This document shows positions 26,701 to 36,895 of a stretch of 64,000 nt of DNA, piece after piece. Made by a program: the position numbers and the translations under genes. The notes under the pieces were generated by a model that saw only the letters and a program-made list of their open reading frames with translations, had not been told where the DNA came from and searched no databases. This DNA is from Phorcus lineatus (taxonomy: Eukaryota; Mollusca; Gastropoda; Trochida; Trochidae), in the NCBI GenBank assembly GCA_921293015.1, contig OV121091.1, forward strand, positions 29,806,839 through 29,870,838, written 5' to 3'. The stretch's first letter is position 1. Every line of letters begins with the position of its first letter.

Positions 26701-27594
26701 ACATAAGCGTCCTCAAATCGAGTTTTCGGACAAAGACATTTTCATTTGCAATCTTTTTCGACCACCATTAATTCAATGTCATAAAACAGAGGCAACCATT
26801 TCTTCATTCAGATCCTACACAGTATTCATCCAAATCATTATCACGTCTAGCAACTGGCTGATGTTTGAGATATGGGTTGCAGGTTCATAGCTTATGGGTC
26901 ATCAAGCAACGCTGACGTCATCCCAAAGATGTTTCAGCTCATGATCGACATATTCAAGGATCTCGGAGACGGTTTGAAGTATGACGTGACTAAACGAGAG
27001 TTTGACGGGAGGTACTTCCAGGCAACATGCAACGTGCAGGCGTTCTCCGATTCAAACAATCCTCTCAAACAATTCATCGATCGTTTCAAGGACGATCCCA
27101 GATGGCAAGGTGTACTCAAATACATCCCATCAGATCCACCAGAAGCTGAGTTTGCTGGTCTATTTCCTCTGCACGCCTGCATGAATCACTCATGCGCAAA
27201 CAACGCGGAAGTGATGGACTATGCTGTTGGAGGTAAGCCCGGAGTTGCAGTAAGAGTCCGCGGAAAGATCAAGAAGGGTGATGAAGTCTTCATCACCTAC
27301 ATCAACACCACCATGCCTCGACGGCAGCGACGAGCATGGCTCTACCGATCCTACAACTTCTGGTGCAGGTGTCAGCGATGTAAGTTCGAAGGTGACGGTC
27401 CAAATGTCTGTACAGGATGCGGTAAAGCTGCCGAGGAAGGGAAGAGGTTCCCCCAGTGCTCCAGGTGCAAGAAGGCATGGTACTGCTCAAGCGCCTGCCA
27501 GAAGCAAGCCTGGAAGAAGGGCCACAAACAGATCTGCAGTATGGGTCATTCTAACACGGCGTCTTCTTGTGACCAGTATATTGTCAAACTATAG
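22985..27594 (+). CDS. TPR-SET-MYND protein (SMYD-like lysine methyltransferase), three coding exons
   Basis: Coding exons 22985-23741, 25194-25914 and 26883-27594 join in phase (757, 721 and 712 nt; 2190 nt in total) to give 729 residues plus stop. Order of domains: an N-terminal TPR-like helical region (about 5-290), the first half of SET (from about G315, GRAVCSKKDLGNHE), a MYND zinc finger inserted in SET (C349-C415), the second half of SET with NHSC (594-597) and FITYIN (629-634), post-SET cysteines C654, C656 and C659, and then a second MYND finger (C669-C711). SET split by MYND is the SMYD arrangement. Proteins of this kind methylate lysines of histones or other proteins using S-adenosylmethionine; the TPR part would bind partners. 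The start at 22985 (MSTAEC) is preferred. An in-frame ATG at 22910 would add 25 residues. The second MYND is unusual for the family. Confidence 0.88.
23742..25193 (+). other. Intron 1 of the TPR-SET-MYND gene
   Basis: 1452 bp, AT-rich, GT...AG ends. It contains a small direct repeat (AGATACAGTTTGGCAA at about 24493 and again at about 24562) and no other structure that I can name. Confidence 0.75.
25194..25914 (+). CDS. Coding exon 2 of the TPR-SET-MYND gene (last TPR helix, SET N-half, MYND 1)
   Basis: The acceptor is TGTCCTTTCAG ending at 25193. The codon split across the junction is Gly253. The finger ligands are C349, C352, C389, C392, C398, C402, H411 and C415. The spacing between the first and second Cys pairs (36 residues) is much longer than in an ordinary MYND finger. 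The donor GCG before GTGATT (25914/25915) is weak, but it is the only nearby GT giving the phase needed for the next exon. A prettier donor at 25825/25826 is out of phase. Confidence 0.85.
25915..26882 (+). other. Intron 2 of the TPR-SET-MYND gene
   Basis: 968 bp, AT-rich, GT...AG ends. No repeats or reading frames of note are seen. Confidence 0.75.
26883..27594 (+). CDS. Coding exon 3 of the TPR-SET-MYND gene (SET C-half, post-SET, MYND 2)
   Basis: The acceptor GGGTTGCAG ends at 26882. The first full codon gives F494. NHSC and ITYI form the cofactor and substrate core of SET, and WCRCQRC supplies the post-SET zinc ligands. The second finger (C669, C672, C685, C688, C694, C698, H707, C711) fits the MYND pattern C-x2-C, C-x2-C, C-x3-C, H-x3-C. 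The stop is TAG at 27592-27594. Confidence 0.88.
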
Positions 27595-29099
27595 ATGCTT
27601 GTGTGTTGCATCCATAGAATTGTTTCATACTTAGTGCAAAATACAATTTGGCATGATATTTAAATGATCCGTGTAATTTTGCTGATGCAAATTCTGCTCC
27701 AGTCGCACGTAATTAATATGCAGTCAAACTGTAGAAACTTGTATGTTGTGTGCATGGCTTAGCTCTAACGTGGTGCATAGAGTTTTTCTGTCGAAAATAG
27801 ATATCATCGTAATATATTCCAAAATCCGCCTTGAGTGTCACTATTGTCGGTGATCTGTATACAGTCGCATACGTTTGTTGATAACCATATTGTGCACGGT
27901 ATAGGAAATAGTTAAAATGTTGAAGCTTGCAACATTCATATTGTGTGGTCGAAAACTCACTTGTTGCAGAACATCTTAGGATTTAATCACAAATGGTAGA
28001 GGTCAGGAGTGATTCAGTGACCAGAATATTGCATTCAGACTTTCTGAATTATCCACACTGACCACCGAGTAGACAAACTATTGAAGTTTGGTAGCGCTTT
28101 GATGTAATGCATTCATTACTGTATTTAATTGTTTCTATTTTCTTGTACAGTGAATAGCTCAAAGTATATCTAGAGGCTTGCTGTTGTGAATTTATTGCGT
28201 CGGAATGAGCATGATTTGACATACGGTGTTGTTACGAATTGCTGTAACGCTGAATTGTTACTCTGGTTTCCGCTCCGTTTTAAGTTTTGATGTTTATATA
28301 TCGCCATATGTGTAGCTTTTACTACAACTCATGGATCTCCAGTGGTATGGTAACCATCGGGCTTTGTGTCCAAACACTACATTCATGGAAAAGTTCGACC
28401 TTTTTTTAATAAGTACCTACTGTTTATGTTTTCTTGATGTCAGAAAGGGTGTTTGTCCCGCTACCTTCCATTGTAATGTTGCAGTTTGATTGCAATCAAC
28501 CGCGTTCAGATAGCACTCAATTTTCATATGAAGATGTTTTTGGTGTAACGTAACAATTAATTTTCAATTCACCAAATATACATTTCCATGATATACAGTT
28601 TGTTGTTTCTCCCTTTTCTGTATCATACTTTTACTTGCATGTGTATGTATGAAACTATTTGTGTAAATTGCTTCAGAGTTTGTTTAAAAGGAAAATATAA
28701 CTCCGTTTATGTAATTTGACCTCAGTACCTGTGATTACAATTGTCATGTATATAATTCTGTATGAGTGTGTTAAATAATATGCATTAATTATTATTGTTT
28801 AAGTTAAAATCAGTGAAATGCTTTCTTTGTTTCTATTTATAACTTTAAAATATTTACCTTACATGCCCCATTTCATGTTACTTTTCTTTTATTTCAGCTT
28901 ATTTAGCTTGCAAGCTTCTCTTTTGATTATGATAAAGCACGCTTATGTTAACTACATTGGAGGTATAACTATTTATGCATGATGCCATTGTTACTAATAT
29001 ATTCGAAACAAACAAGGCCAGTAACTGACGTATGTGATCTTTTTTATCATAGTGAAAGTTGTTTCTTTAAAGACCTTCCCAGGAAAGGAGTCTAAACCT
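27595..29099. other. 3' flank of the TPR-SET-MYND gene
   Basis: AT-rich sequence that probably includes the 3' untranslated region. No AATAAA was found before 29109, where one occurs at the edge of the trinucleotide field. Weaker variants (for example GATAAA near 28931) exist. The transcript end cannot be placed from sequence alone. Confidence 0.35.
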
Positions 29100-29492
29100 T
29101 AGTAGTAGAATAAATAGTAGCAGTAGTGATAGCAGTGTTGGTTTTAGTAGTATAAGAGGTAGGCTAGACGTTGTATTAATATTATCATTATTAGTTGTTG
29201 CAGTAGTTGTAATAGAAGTAGCAGTAGTAGTAGAAGAACTGGTAACAGTAATGATAGCAGTAGTAGTATAGAAAGTAGTAGTAGAAGTAGTAGCAGTAGC
29301 ATAGCAGTAAAAATAGTAGTGACAGTTGTATTAGTTGTAGAAGGAGTAGTAGTAGTAGTAGTAGCAGTAGTAGTAGTAGTAGAAGAACTGGTAACAGTAA
29401 TGATAGCAGTAGTAGTATAGAAAGTAGTAGTAGAAGTAGTAGCAGTAGCATAGCAGTAAAAATAGTAGTGACAGTTGTATTAGTTGTAGAAG

Positions 29493-29546
<54 letters not shown>

Positions 29547-29813
29547 AAGAACTAGTAACAGTAATGATAGCAGTAGTAGTATAGAAAGTAGTAGTAGAAG
29601 TAGTAGCAGTAGCATAGCAGTAAAATAGTAGTGACAGTTGTATTAGTTGTAGAAGGAGTAGTAGTAGCAGAAGTAGTAGTTGTAGAAGTAGTAATAGAAG
29701 TAATAGTAGTAGCAGCAGCAGTTGTAGTGGTAGTAGTATTAGTTGTAGTAGTAGTAGTAATAGTAATAGTAGTAGTAGTAGTAATAATAGTAATAGTATT
29801 AGTTGTAGTAGTA

Positions 29814-29869
<56 letters not shown>

Positions 29870-29938
29870 ATAGTAGTAGTTGGAGAAGTAGGAGAAGTAT
29901 TAATAGAAGTAGTTGTAGTATTAGCAGCAGTAGTTGTA

Positions 29939-29971
<33 letters not shown>

Positions 29972-30002
29972 GTATTAATTGTAGTAGTAGTAGTTATAGT
30001 AT

Positions 30003-30038
<36 letters not shown>

Positions 30039-30042
30039 AAGA
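29100..30042. repeat. Long (GTA)n trinucleotide field with higher-order repeats
   Basis: Almost 1 kb of GTA/GAA/GCA triplets. Within it, three copies of a complex unit (AGAAGAACTGGTAACAGTAA ... GACAGTTGTATTAGTTGTAG) start at about 29232, 29381 and 29545. The period is therefore about 149-164 bp, growing with the length of the internal pure GTA run. Long frames through this field encode only Leu/Tyr or Val runs and are not genes. Confidence 0.95.
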
Positions 30043-32273
30043 CGCCGTAATTATGTATATAGTAATGCTTGATCAAAGGGTTACCGCATACTAAATACTT
30101 CCTATGGGAGTTGTTAATATATTAATAACAGGTTCTCGTAGAACCCAGCTTCAGATAATATATATTTTGTAGACAAACGTTAATGCTGTGCCTTGTGTTA
30201 ACCTTAGTCCACCTTGTATATATTTACTTTACCGTCTACTTATTACCACGAACATTGTGTTATATGTTTTCTTTTAAAACTTTCTTAGAAGTCGAATTGT
30301 GTTAATACTTTTAAATCCTGATCAATTTTCATCTTCATATTCATCCGCGACAATTCCTAGGGTACGTTCCGATAAATCTCTGGTGTAACCCGGAAAAGTA
30401 GCTCAACGGAAAGGAAAGAAGTAGCCATAACGACATGTCGTTTACCTCTGCTAGGCCTATGTGTTTCGTCATAAATGACATCCTCAGTCGCGAAACTGTA
30501 ATGAAGAAGCGGAAGAAAATTATGGTATAAGTCTTTTTTAAAAGAGATCTGCTATTTGAAATTTATCGAAACGTATACTTTTTCAGTTACCTGGGAAGCT
30601 AGCAAATTGCAAAACTGAATTTCCCGACATATATTTGAAAATTTAACTACAGTTGCGAATGAAAACATTCAAAAAATATAGGATTTTAAAAATATATTTC
30701 AGGAAGAATTTAGACAGGTCTACTATAATGAGAAAAAATTATTTATAAAATCGTATCATAAGTGGTAGAGGATGAATGAGTAGTTTCCATAGTAACTGTC
30801 ATATACTTATTTTACAGAGTGACGCCACCCGTGTGATCCTTCGTCCACCAAATGAGGCCACATAAGGGTCTAGTAAAGACACGTATTCTTTTCTAGAAGC
30901 ATAGCAGCTTACATCAACCGTTTAGAAAACAAAATGTAAAATTGCAAATGAAGACCTTATGTGGCGTCATTTTAGTTTTCTTCCGGATGTGAAGTTACGA
31001 TGACCTTTGGTGTGACCCCAGCACGATCAAGTGACCATGACCTTCACTCACAAGTGTGCTCAGTTATCCTTGGAACCCCTAAACAAAGTTTTTCCTCTCT
31101 TTTCCCTGGTTTACATATCACATCTTGCACAAATGACCGGAATTTTTCCTTATGGCAAAATGATAATATCTTTACTGAACTTGATAACCTAGAATTATTT
31201 TTAGTTTTTCAAATTTAAAGTTTTACTTAGAATACTATTAAAGAAATAAAATTAAGGACAGCCTCAATATTTAAGGATCAAATGGAACACAATATGAACT
31301 AGAGAATCTATAATTGGGATGGTCCTAAACATATTTTTCTCAGTATATTACAAACGATTAAATAACTTTTGCTTTTGAAATTAAAGCCGTAATGTTTTTT
31401 CTTTTGTATATAAATTCAGCATTCCGTTTATTGGTTTCCAATACAAAATTTTGCATTCTAACATGCCCAATGAAAAACACCATCATTCCGTTAAATTAAA
31501 AAGCAATGCCGTCATTATGCCGAATGCTGACCCCAAAATGACCAATCCATCTTGTACACCTGTTTGATGGTTTCCAATACATAATTTTGCATTCTAACAT
31601 GCCTAATGAAAAACGCCATCATTCCGTAAGTTTAAAAAGCAATGCCGATATCTGGCCCCAAAAATGACCAATCGATCTTGTACACCTGTTTGATAGCATC
31701 CAGTTTTAGTGTTGCAGAGTTAGCTCCCTTCCCATAGTTTATATATCGGAGGCGTGTTCAAGAGAATTTGTCAATTAACTAGTTCAAGCGCTCATTTTCT
31801 TTACCCTGAAAAAATCTTTTGTATTTAGTCTTGAAAACCTTCTTGAGCACGCCTTTTCACTAACAACATCCACACCACAAATTTGATGCTTGTTTTTCAA
31901 TTTCAAAACATTTGGTGCTTTTAAAAAACAGTATATTTAACGCTACTTTACAAGATGATGTACGCTATATCTGTCACAAATAAATTAGGTTATTGAAAAC
32001 GGATGATAAAAATAGTTTGAAAAAGAAAGACGAGCATGTATTGTCCCAACTGGAAATAATCGTTATGAAAATACCAGCTGCTTTATCATGATTATAACGA
32101 CCTCGATTGTCTATATGGTGTCCATATCGAAAGTTTAATTTATTTTGTTTTCAGGTGGAAAATTCAATTGCAAATTCTCTTTAGATTATTATAAAGAAGT
32201 CATTTTGATTAGTCTTCAACGCTCCTTGATGCATGGTATGCTCAATGAATAAGAGACTGATGGAGATCCATCC
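30043..32273. other. Intergenic AT-rich DNA with a local direct duplication
   Basis: No gene is supported. A tandem duplication of about 130 bp occupies 31430-31697. Its two halves share TTTGCATTCTAACATGCC, CCATCATTCCGT and ATCTTGTACACCTGTTTGAT. Confidence 0.4.
31430..31697. repeat. Two-copy direct tandem duplication, about 130 bp each
   Basis: The segments 31430-31568 and 31569-31697 align through most of their length with scattered substitutions and a short deletion. Both begin near GGTTTCCAATAC and end near CACCTGTTTGATGG/CACCTGTTTGATAG. Confidence 0.8.
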
Positions 32274-32378
32274 TGCTACATCAGCCTGTTATTTATATGA
32301 TCAGGGACCTTATATACATATGTATATAAGGTCCCTGATATGATGGAGCTAGGTGGAGACAAATACGCTGATGTAGCA
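32274..32378. repeat. Nested palindrome: perfect 40-bp core with outer inverted arms
   Basis: Positions 32300-32339 form a perfect palindrome (each half contains AGGGACCTTATATACAT or its complement). An outer pair, TGCTACATCAGC (32274-32285) and GCTGATGTAGCA (32367-32378), is also perfectly inverted, so the whole can fold as a long hairpin. Confidence 0.9.
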
Positions 32379-32709
32379 ATATGATGGAAATCACGATACA
32401 TCAGTTGACTTAATATCAGAAAAGGGAATTTCATCTATTATTTATGCATTTATCTCATATTTGTACATATTTGATATTTATTTTGAACCCGAGTTGTTTT
32501 ACAAAATAAATAAATTATTGAACTCAAAAGTTGTTTGTTTTTTACAGACATTTTTATGCTATAACAAAAAATCCCTTATAGGGATTACGTATACACACAT
32601 AATGTTCTTTATCAGAGGCCTTAACTGCAAGTCAGATCGAGTTGGGTTATTGTTTTATTAACTCGCATGAGTTCCCTTGTTTCATGTGTAGCCGTTGAAT
32701 GTGATTATC

Positions 32710-32822
32710 GATATCCAAACTCATTGAAATCAGATCGAAAATTGTCCCTCGTACCTAGCTGCGTTTCTTGCGAGGTAAGAGGAAGACGTTTCGATCTGAT
32801 TTCAATGAGATTGGTTGATATC
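32710..32822. repeat. Inverted repeat with arms of about 32 bp
   Basis: The left arm 32710-32740 and right arm 32789-32822 share CTCATTGAAATCAGATCGAA on opposite strands, with a short indel and a GATATC at the outer end of each arm. The spacer is about 48 bp. Confidence 0.85.
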
Positions 32823-33060
32823 AAAAGTTATTACTTCTCACAGGAAGTAGAGCTATTGTGGGTGTGCTTCAGTCGATAATTGTAAAACGTTGCGAATCCT
32901 TCTTGAAAAGACTAATGGCATTGTGATAGTTTTGACATTTTTTAATGGAGAAACCGTTGTAAAATCTGAAATAAGGTAAGAAAAGACTACTCTTTGCGAA
33001 GCCTTGAAAAGACTAATCTATGCCATGCGCAAATATTTCTTACCACACTTGAGTAAAGGA

Positions 33061-33140
33061 CATTCTCTCCCAGCACAGGTAGCTCCGTCATAAATTCCTA
33101 TACGAATTTATGACGGAGCTACCTCTGTTGGGAGAAAATG
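33061..33140. repeat. Foldback hairpin, family copy 1
   Basis: 37-bp arms (33061-33097 and 33104-33140) around a 6-bp centre. The arms contain AGGTAGCTCCGTCATAAATT or its complement. A closely related hairpin lies at 35525-35623. Confidence 0.9.
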
Positions 33141-33541
33141 GGGTAAAGGCTATTAAGGATAGAAGTGTCCATAGAGCTATGGATAGATAATCGTGACATA
33201 CGTATCTTGATACGTCTCTACTGTAATGCTTACCAAATTGCTTGTCAAAATATATAATAGTGACCGTATTGTATCGAATCGTATCGTGAAATATCTGAAT
33301 TGTCACACCTCTTATGATGGACTCTTGAATAAAAATTGTCACGTAACTGGTTCTTTGTTTAAGATTTGATTTAAGTTAAAATGAACCAAGAGTCGATCTA
33401 CGCTGTTTCGCACTAGAATCCTCACTAGATGATAAAGGGATAAGTTCGGCCGCGGGGTAATTGTATCCACCTCTGATTACACAGTTAGGTTTGAGTGTTT
33501 CAACTTTTCGACAACTCGAGGAGATTGTCCATCCTGTCTCA

Positions 33542-33600
33542 GGGTAAAACGTATACGCAACCGCTCCTTTTGAATAGAGCGAGGGCGTATACGTTTTACC
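33542..33600. repeat. Hairpin with perfect 16-bp outer arms
   Basis: GGTAAAACGTATACGC (33542-33557) is perfectly inverted at 33585-33600. Inside, CGCTC pairs with GAGCG, giving a two-part stem with a small central loop. Confidence 0.9.
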
Positions 33601-34109
33601 TAATTGGACATTGTTACGCGAACAACAGCTTATGACACCAATTTATGAGTACGGTTCTATCAAAATGCAAACACTTAACACGGTTATAACCAATTTTGTG
33701 GATAGTGAGTAATTAAGATAAAATAAATTTAGATCTCGTGTGATTTCATAAGGTTTTTAAGACTTTTCAACACGTTTTTAAAACCTAACCATGACTTTTC
33801 AACTTATAGGATCTGCCAATCTGCCAAATTGGTGTTCACTGAATAAGAATTCAGGTCTAATAAATGTCTTTATAAGGTTGATTCGTTTGGCGTATGTTCT
33901 GCCTCATTGAATGGGGCAAGTTTTGCCGGTGGCCGAAAGTGCCCCAGGTTCCATATTAGACTAAGATGATTGCAGTGAGATTTACCTTATCTCTATAAAA
34001 CAAATCTTACCAAAACATGAAAACTAGGTTTAGAATATAGTCTTCTCTAAGGGTGTTCCAGGTATTAACCATGATGCTTCGAACCTATATTCATCCTAAA
34101 AGTAGAGCA

Positions 34110-34345
34110 AATGACTTTGTAACTCATCAGGCTATCCATGATTAATTTATCAAATGGACACAGGGTCACCATACGAGCAGCAACAGGATCACTAAATCCA
34201 TCTATCATAATGATCCTGAACTTACTCGACTTTACACAGGATTTTAGCTCTCTAGGCTAAATGTTTTTAGAGCGTGGCTCCTACGGCCATAGGGTCACCA
34301 AATCCAGATATAATAATCTCCATCAGCTCCATCAATCTTTGTATT
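34110..34345. repeat. Dispersed repeat copy a
   Basis: Contains CATCAGGCTATCCATGATT, then AAATGGACACAGGGTCACCAT, then a TTTTAGAGCGTGGCTCC block and GGTCACCAAATCC. The same order recurs near 34700-34950, 35757-35900 and 43485-43735. It is probably a short interspersed or MITE-like family. Confidence 0.6.
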
Positions 34346-34699
34346 GTGCATGTTCAAGACTAAGATATACCTGTTTGTCCTCTAAATGAAATACATTACC
34401 AAAATTAGGGAGTGACTATATTTTGATTCATTAACACACTCTTATTTAATTGAAATTTTCTTAGTAACACTAAATGCATTTGAAAACAACTAAAATATGG
34501 CTTAAATCTGCAAGATATCTTTTCTCAACAACTTCCTAGATCTATATTCAGCCCAATGCAGTAAGCAGTAATACATAACAGCATTAAAATGCTTATTTTT
34601 GCTTATTATGCTACAGACATGAACTAGGTGCAAGGTATATCCCCACCAAATTTCAGCTTTGAAAATGCAGAATTTTTAGAGAAGTGTGTTAGAGAAGTT

Positions 34700-34950
34700 A
34701 GACTGTGTTTTTATACAGAGTTTCAGCTTTCTGGCCTCTTGCTTTGGGAGAAGAAAATGAAAAGGATTTTAAGGGCGTGGCCCCTTCTGCACTGAATAGG
34801 GATAATAGGGTCAACAAATCCATAAATACGAATTTCCATCAGCTTTAGTCTGTACACAAGGTTTCAGTTTTCTAAGACTCTTGCTTGTGGAGAAATAGGT
34901 TTTTAGGTTGTGGCCCATCAGGGATCACAATCTTACCAAATCTATAAATT
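34700..34950. repeat. Dispersed repeat copy b
   Basis: Shows two tandem versions of the GTTTCAGCTTTCTGGCCTCT ... TTTTAAGGGCGTGGCCC ... CAAATCCATAAAT module found in copy a. A GGACGCATGGACAGACG-like tail follows at about 35043-35060. Confidence 0.6.
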
Positions 34951-35524
34951 TAATACCTAAATATTCAAGGAATCCATACAAAAGTCAATGTCAAGTCCCA
35001 AGTCAATGGTTCTATAGAAGAAGATTTACAGCCAAATAGGCAGACGGACGCATGGACAGACGCGGGAAGATTTATTTATGCAATAAACCCAATGCACCTT
35101 TCAAGGCAAATGAGATAAAAAGCAACATTATCGGTTATGATTACACCAACATTGGTGAAAAGAAGTAATGTATAGTTTTCATTGCAGGGGCATAACAGGA
35201 TAATGAAGCTTTCTTTTCCCCAATTTGTTTGTCAAATGACAGACAAAAACAAAACTCATCATGTATGCATGACATCTAGTATAAATTTAGTTGGTATACT
35301 AGCTCATGACTGTTCATTTCACTTTTAAACAAAACAACATTGATTTTGATGAGTAAAACCTACCATCTAAATTTTCATATATTTAATATCAAGTCAGATT
35401 GTTCCATTGTTACAACATTGGTTTTTATACAGGTATTGGTGTTATTCTGATATAGTCCTGAGGTTTAGAATTATTGTTTAGTAAGGCCGAACCAACTTAA
35501 AGATCTCACAAAACATGCGCAAGA

Positions 35525-35623
35525 GCATTCTCTCCCAACAGAGGTAGCTCCGTCATAATTTCCTATACATATATTCCTGTATAGGAATTTATGACGGAGC
35601 TACCTCTGTTGGGAGAGAATGGC
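35525..35623. repeat. Foldback hairpin, family copy 2
   Basis: Arms 35525-35568 and 35579-35623 are about 44 bp with few mismatches. The sequence is nearly identical to the hairpin at 33061-33140 in the CTCCCAACAGAGGTAGCTCC part. Read on the minus strand, both copies give the same short peptide pattern, which explains small frames there. Confidence 0.9.
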
Positions 35624-35756
35624 GCAAACTGGAATGGTGAAACTAAAGCCATCCAGATCTCAACTAAATAATCTACTAGGTGCGTAAAATCTTCTATAAT
35701 GTGGTGCTTATTGCTCAAGGTGGATGAACTATTACAACCAGACAACTTTTTAAGAC

Positions 35757-35900
35757 AATAGAGCCATGTGCTCTGTAGCTTATCAGGCTATCTATAATTC
35801 TTTTACAAATGGTCACTGGGTCTCCATTTGGAAGCCACAAAATCGCAACATCTATCGATTTTTAGCTTCTTGAGAAGAGGATGAAAATAGGTTTTAAATG
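35757..35900. repeat. Dispersed repeat copy c (truncated)
   Basis: Carries ATCAGGCTATCTATAATTC and ACAAATGGTCACTGGGTC and then runs into the minisatellite, so the right part of the repeat is missing or was replaced. Confidence 0.55.
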
Positions 35901-35905
35901 GCATC

Positions 35906-36830
35906 CAAAGACATAACAGTGACTGGAGGTGTGCATCCAAATACATAACAGTGACTTAGGTGTGCATCCAAATACATAACAGTGACTGGAGGTGTGCATC
36001 CAAATACATAACAGTGACTTAGGTGTGCATCCAAATACATAACAGTGACTGGAGGTGTGCATCCAAATACATAACAGTGACTTAGGTGTGCATCCAAATA
36101 CATAACAGTGACTTAGGTGTGCATCCAAATACATAACAGTGATTGGAGGTGTGCATCCAAATACATAACAGTGACTGGAGGTGTACATCCAAATACATAA
36201 CAGTCACTTAGGTGTGCATCCAAATACATAACAGTGACTTAGGTGTGAATCCAAATACATAACAGTGATTGGAGGTGTACATCCAAATACATAACAGTGA
36301 TTGGAGGTGTACATCCAAATACATAACAGTCACTTAGGTGTGCATCCAAATACATAACAGTGACTTAGGTGTGAATCCAAATACATAACAGTGACTGGAG
36401 GTGTGCATCCAAATACATAACAGTGACTGAAGGTGTGCATCCAAATACATAACAGTGACTGAAGGTGTGCATCCAAATACATAACAGTGACTGGAGGTGT
36501 ACATCCAAATACATAACAGTCACTTAGGTGTGAATCCAAATACATAAAAGTGACTTAGGTGTGAATCCAAATACATAAGTCACTTAGGTGTGCATCCAAA
36601 TACATAACAGTGATTGGAGGTGTGCATCCAAATACATAACAGTCACTTAGGTGTGAATCCAAATACATAAAAGTGACTTAGGTGTGAATCCAAATACATA
36701 AGTCACTTAGGTGTGCATCCAAATACAAAATAGTCACTTAGCTGTGCATCCAAATACATAACAGTCACTTAGGTGTGTATACAAATACATAAAAGTGACT
36801 TGAGGGGTGCATCCAAATACATAAGTGATT
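35906..36830. repeat. 31/32-bp minisatellite, about 29 copies
   Basis: Units alternate between a 31-bp form (GTGACTTAGGTGTGCATCC then AAATACATAACA) and a 32-bp form with GTGACTGGAG at its start. Later units carry GTGAATCC, GTACATCC or CAGTCACTTAG variants. Pairs of 31+32 bp are a multiple of three, which opens frames of up to 108 codons on the minus strand; these are repeat by-products. Confidence 0.95.
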
Positions 36831-36836
36831 TGAGAT

Positions 36837-36895
36837 GAAAAATACCTGCACTCTCTATACAGTACTCTGCTGTATAGAGAGCACAGATATTTTTC
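36837..36895. repeat. Hairpin at the edge of the 31/32-bp minisatellite
   Basis: The left arm 36837-36862 and right arm 36870-36895 both contain CTCTCTATACAG or its complement. There are about 26 bp per arm with few mismatches and a 7-bp loop. It begins within about 10 bp of the end of the minisatellite. Confidence 0.9.

Noticed and set aside
29191-29816. Leu/Tyr-rich and Val-rich open frames in the GTA field
   Set aside because: Trinucleotide repeats never meet a stop in some frames; not evidence of coding.
35862-36545. Open frames of 69-108 codons over the minisatellite at 36 kb
   Set aside because: Frame stays open only because paired 31- and 32-bp units sum to a multiple of three; no start context, domain or splice site supports a protein.
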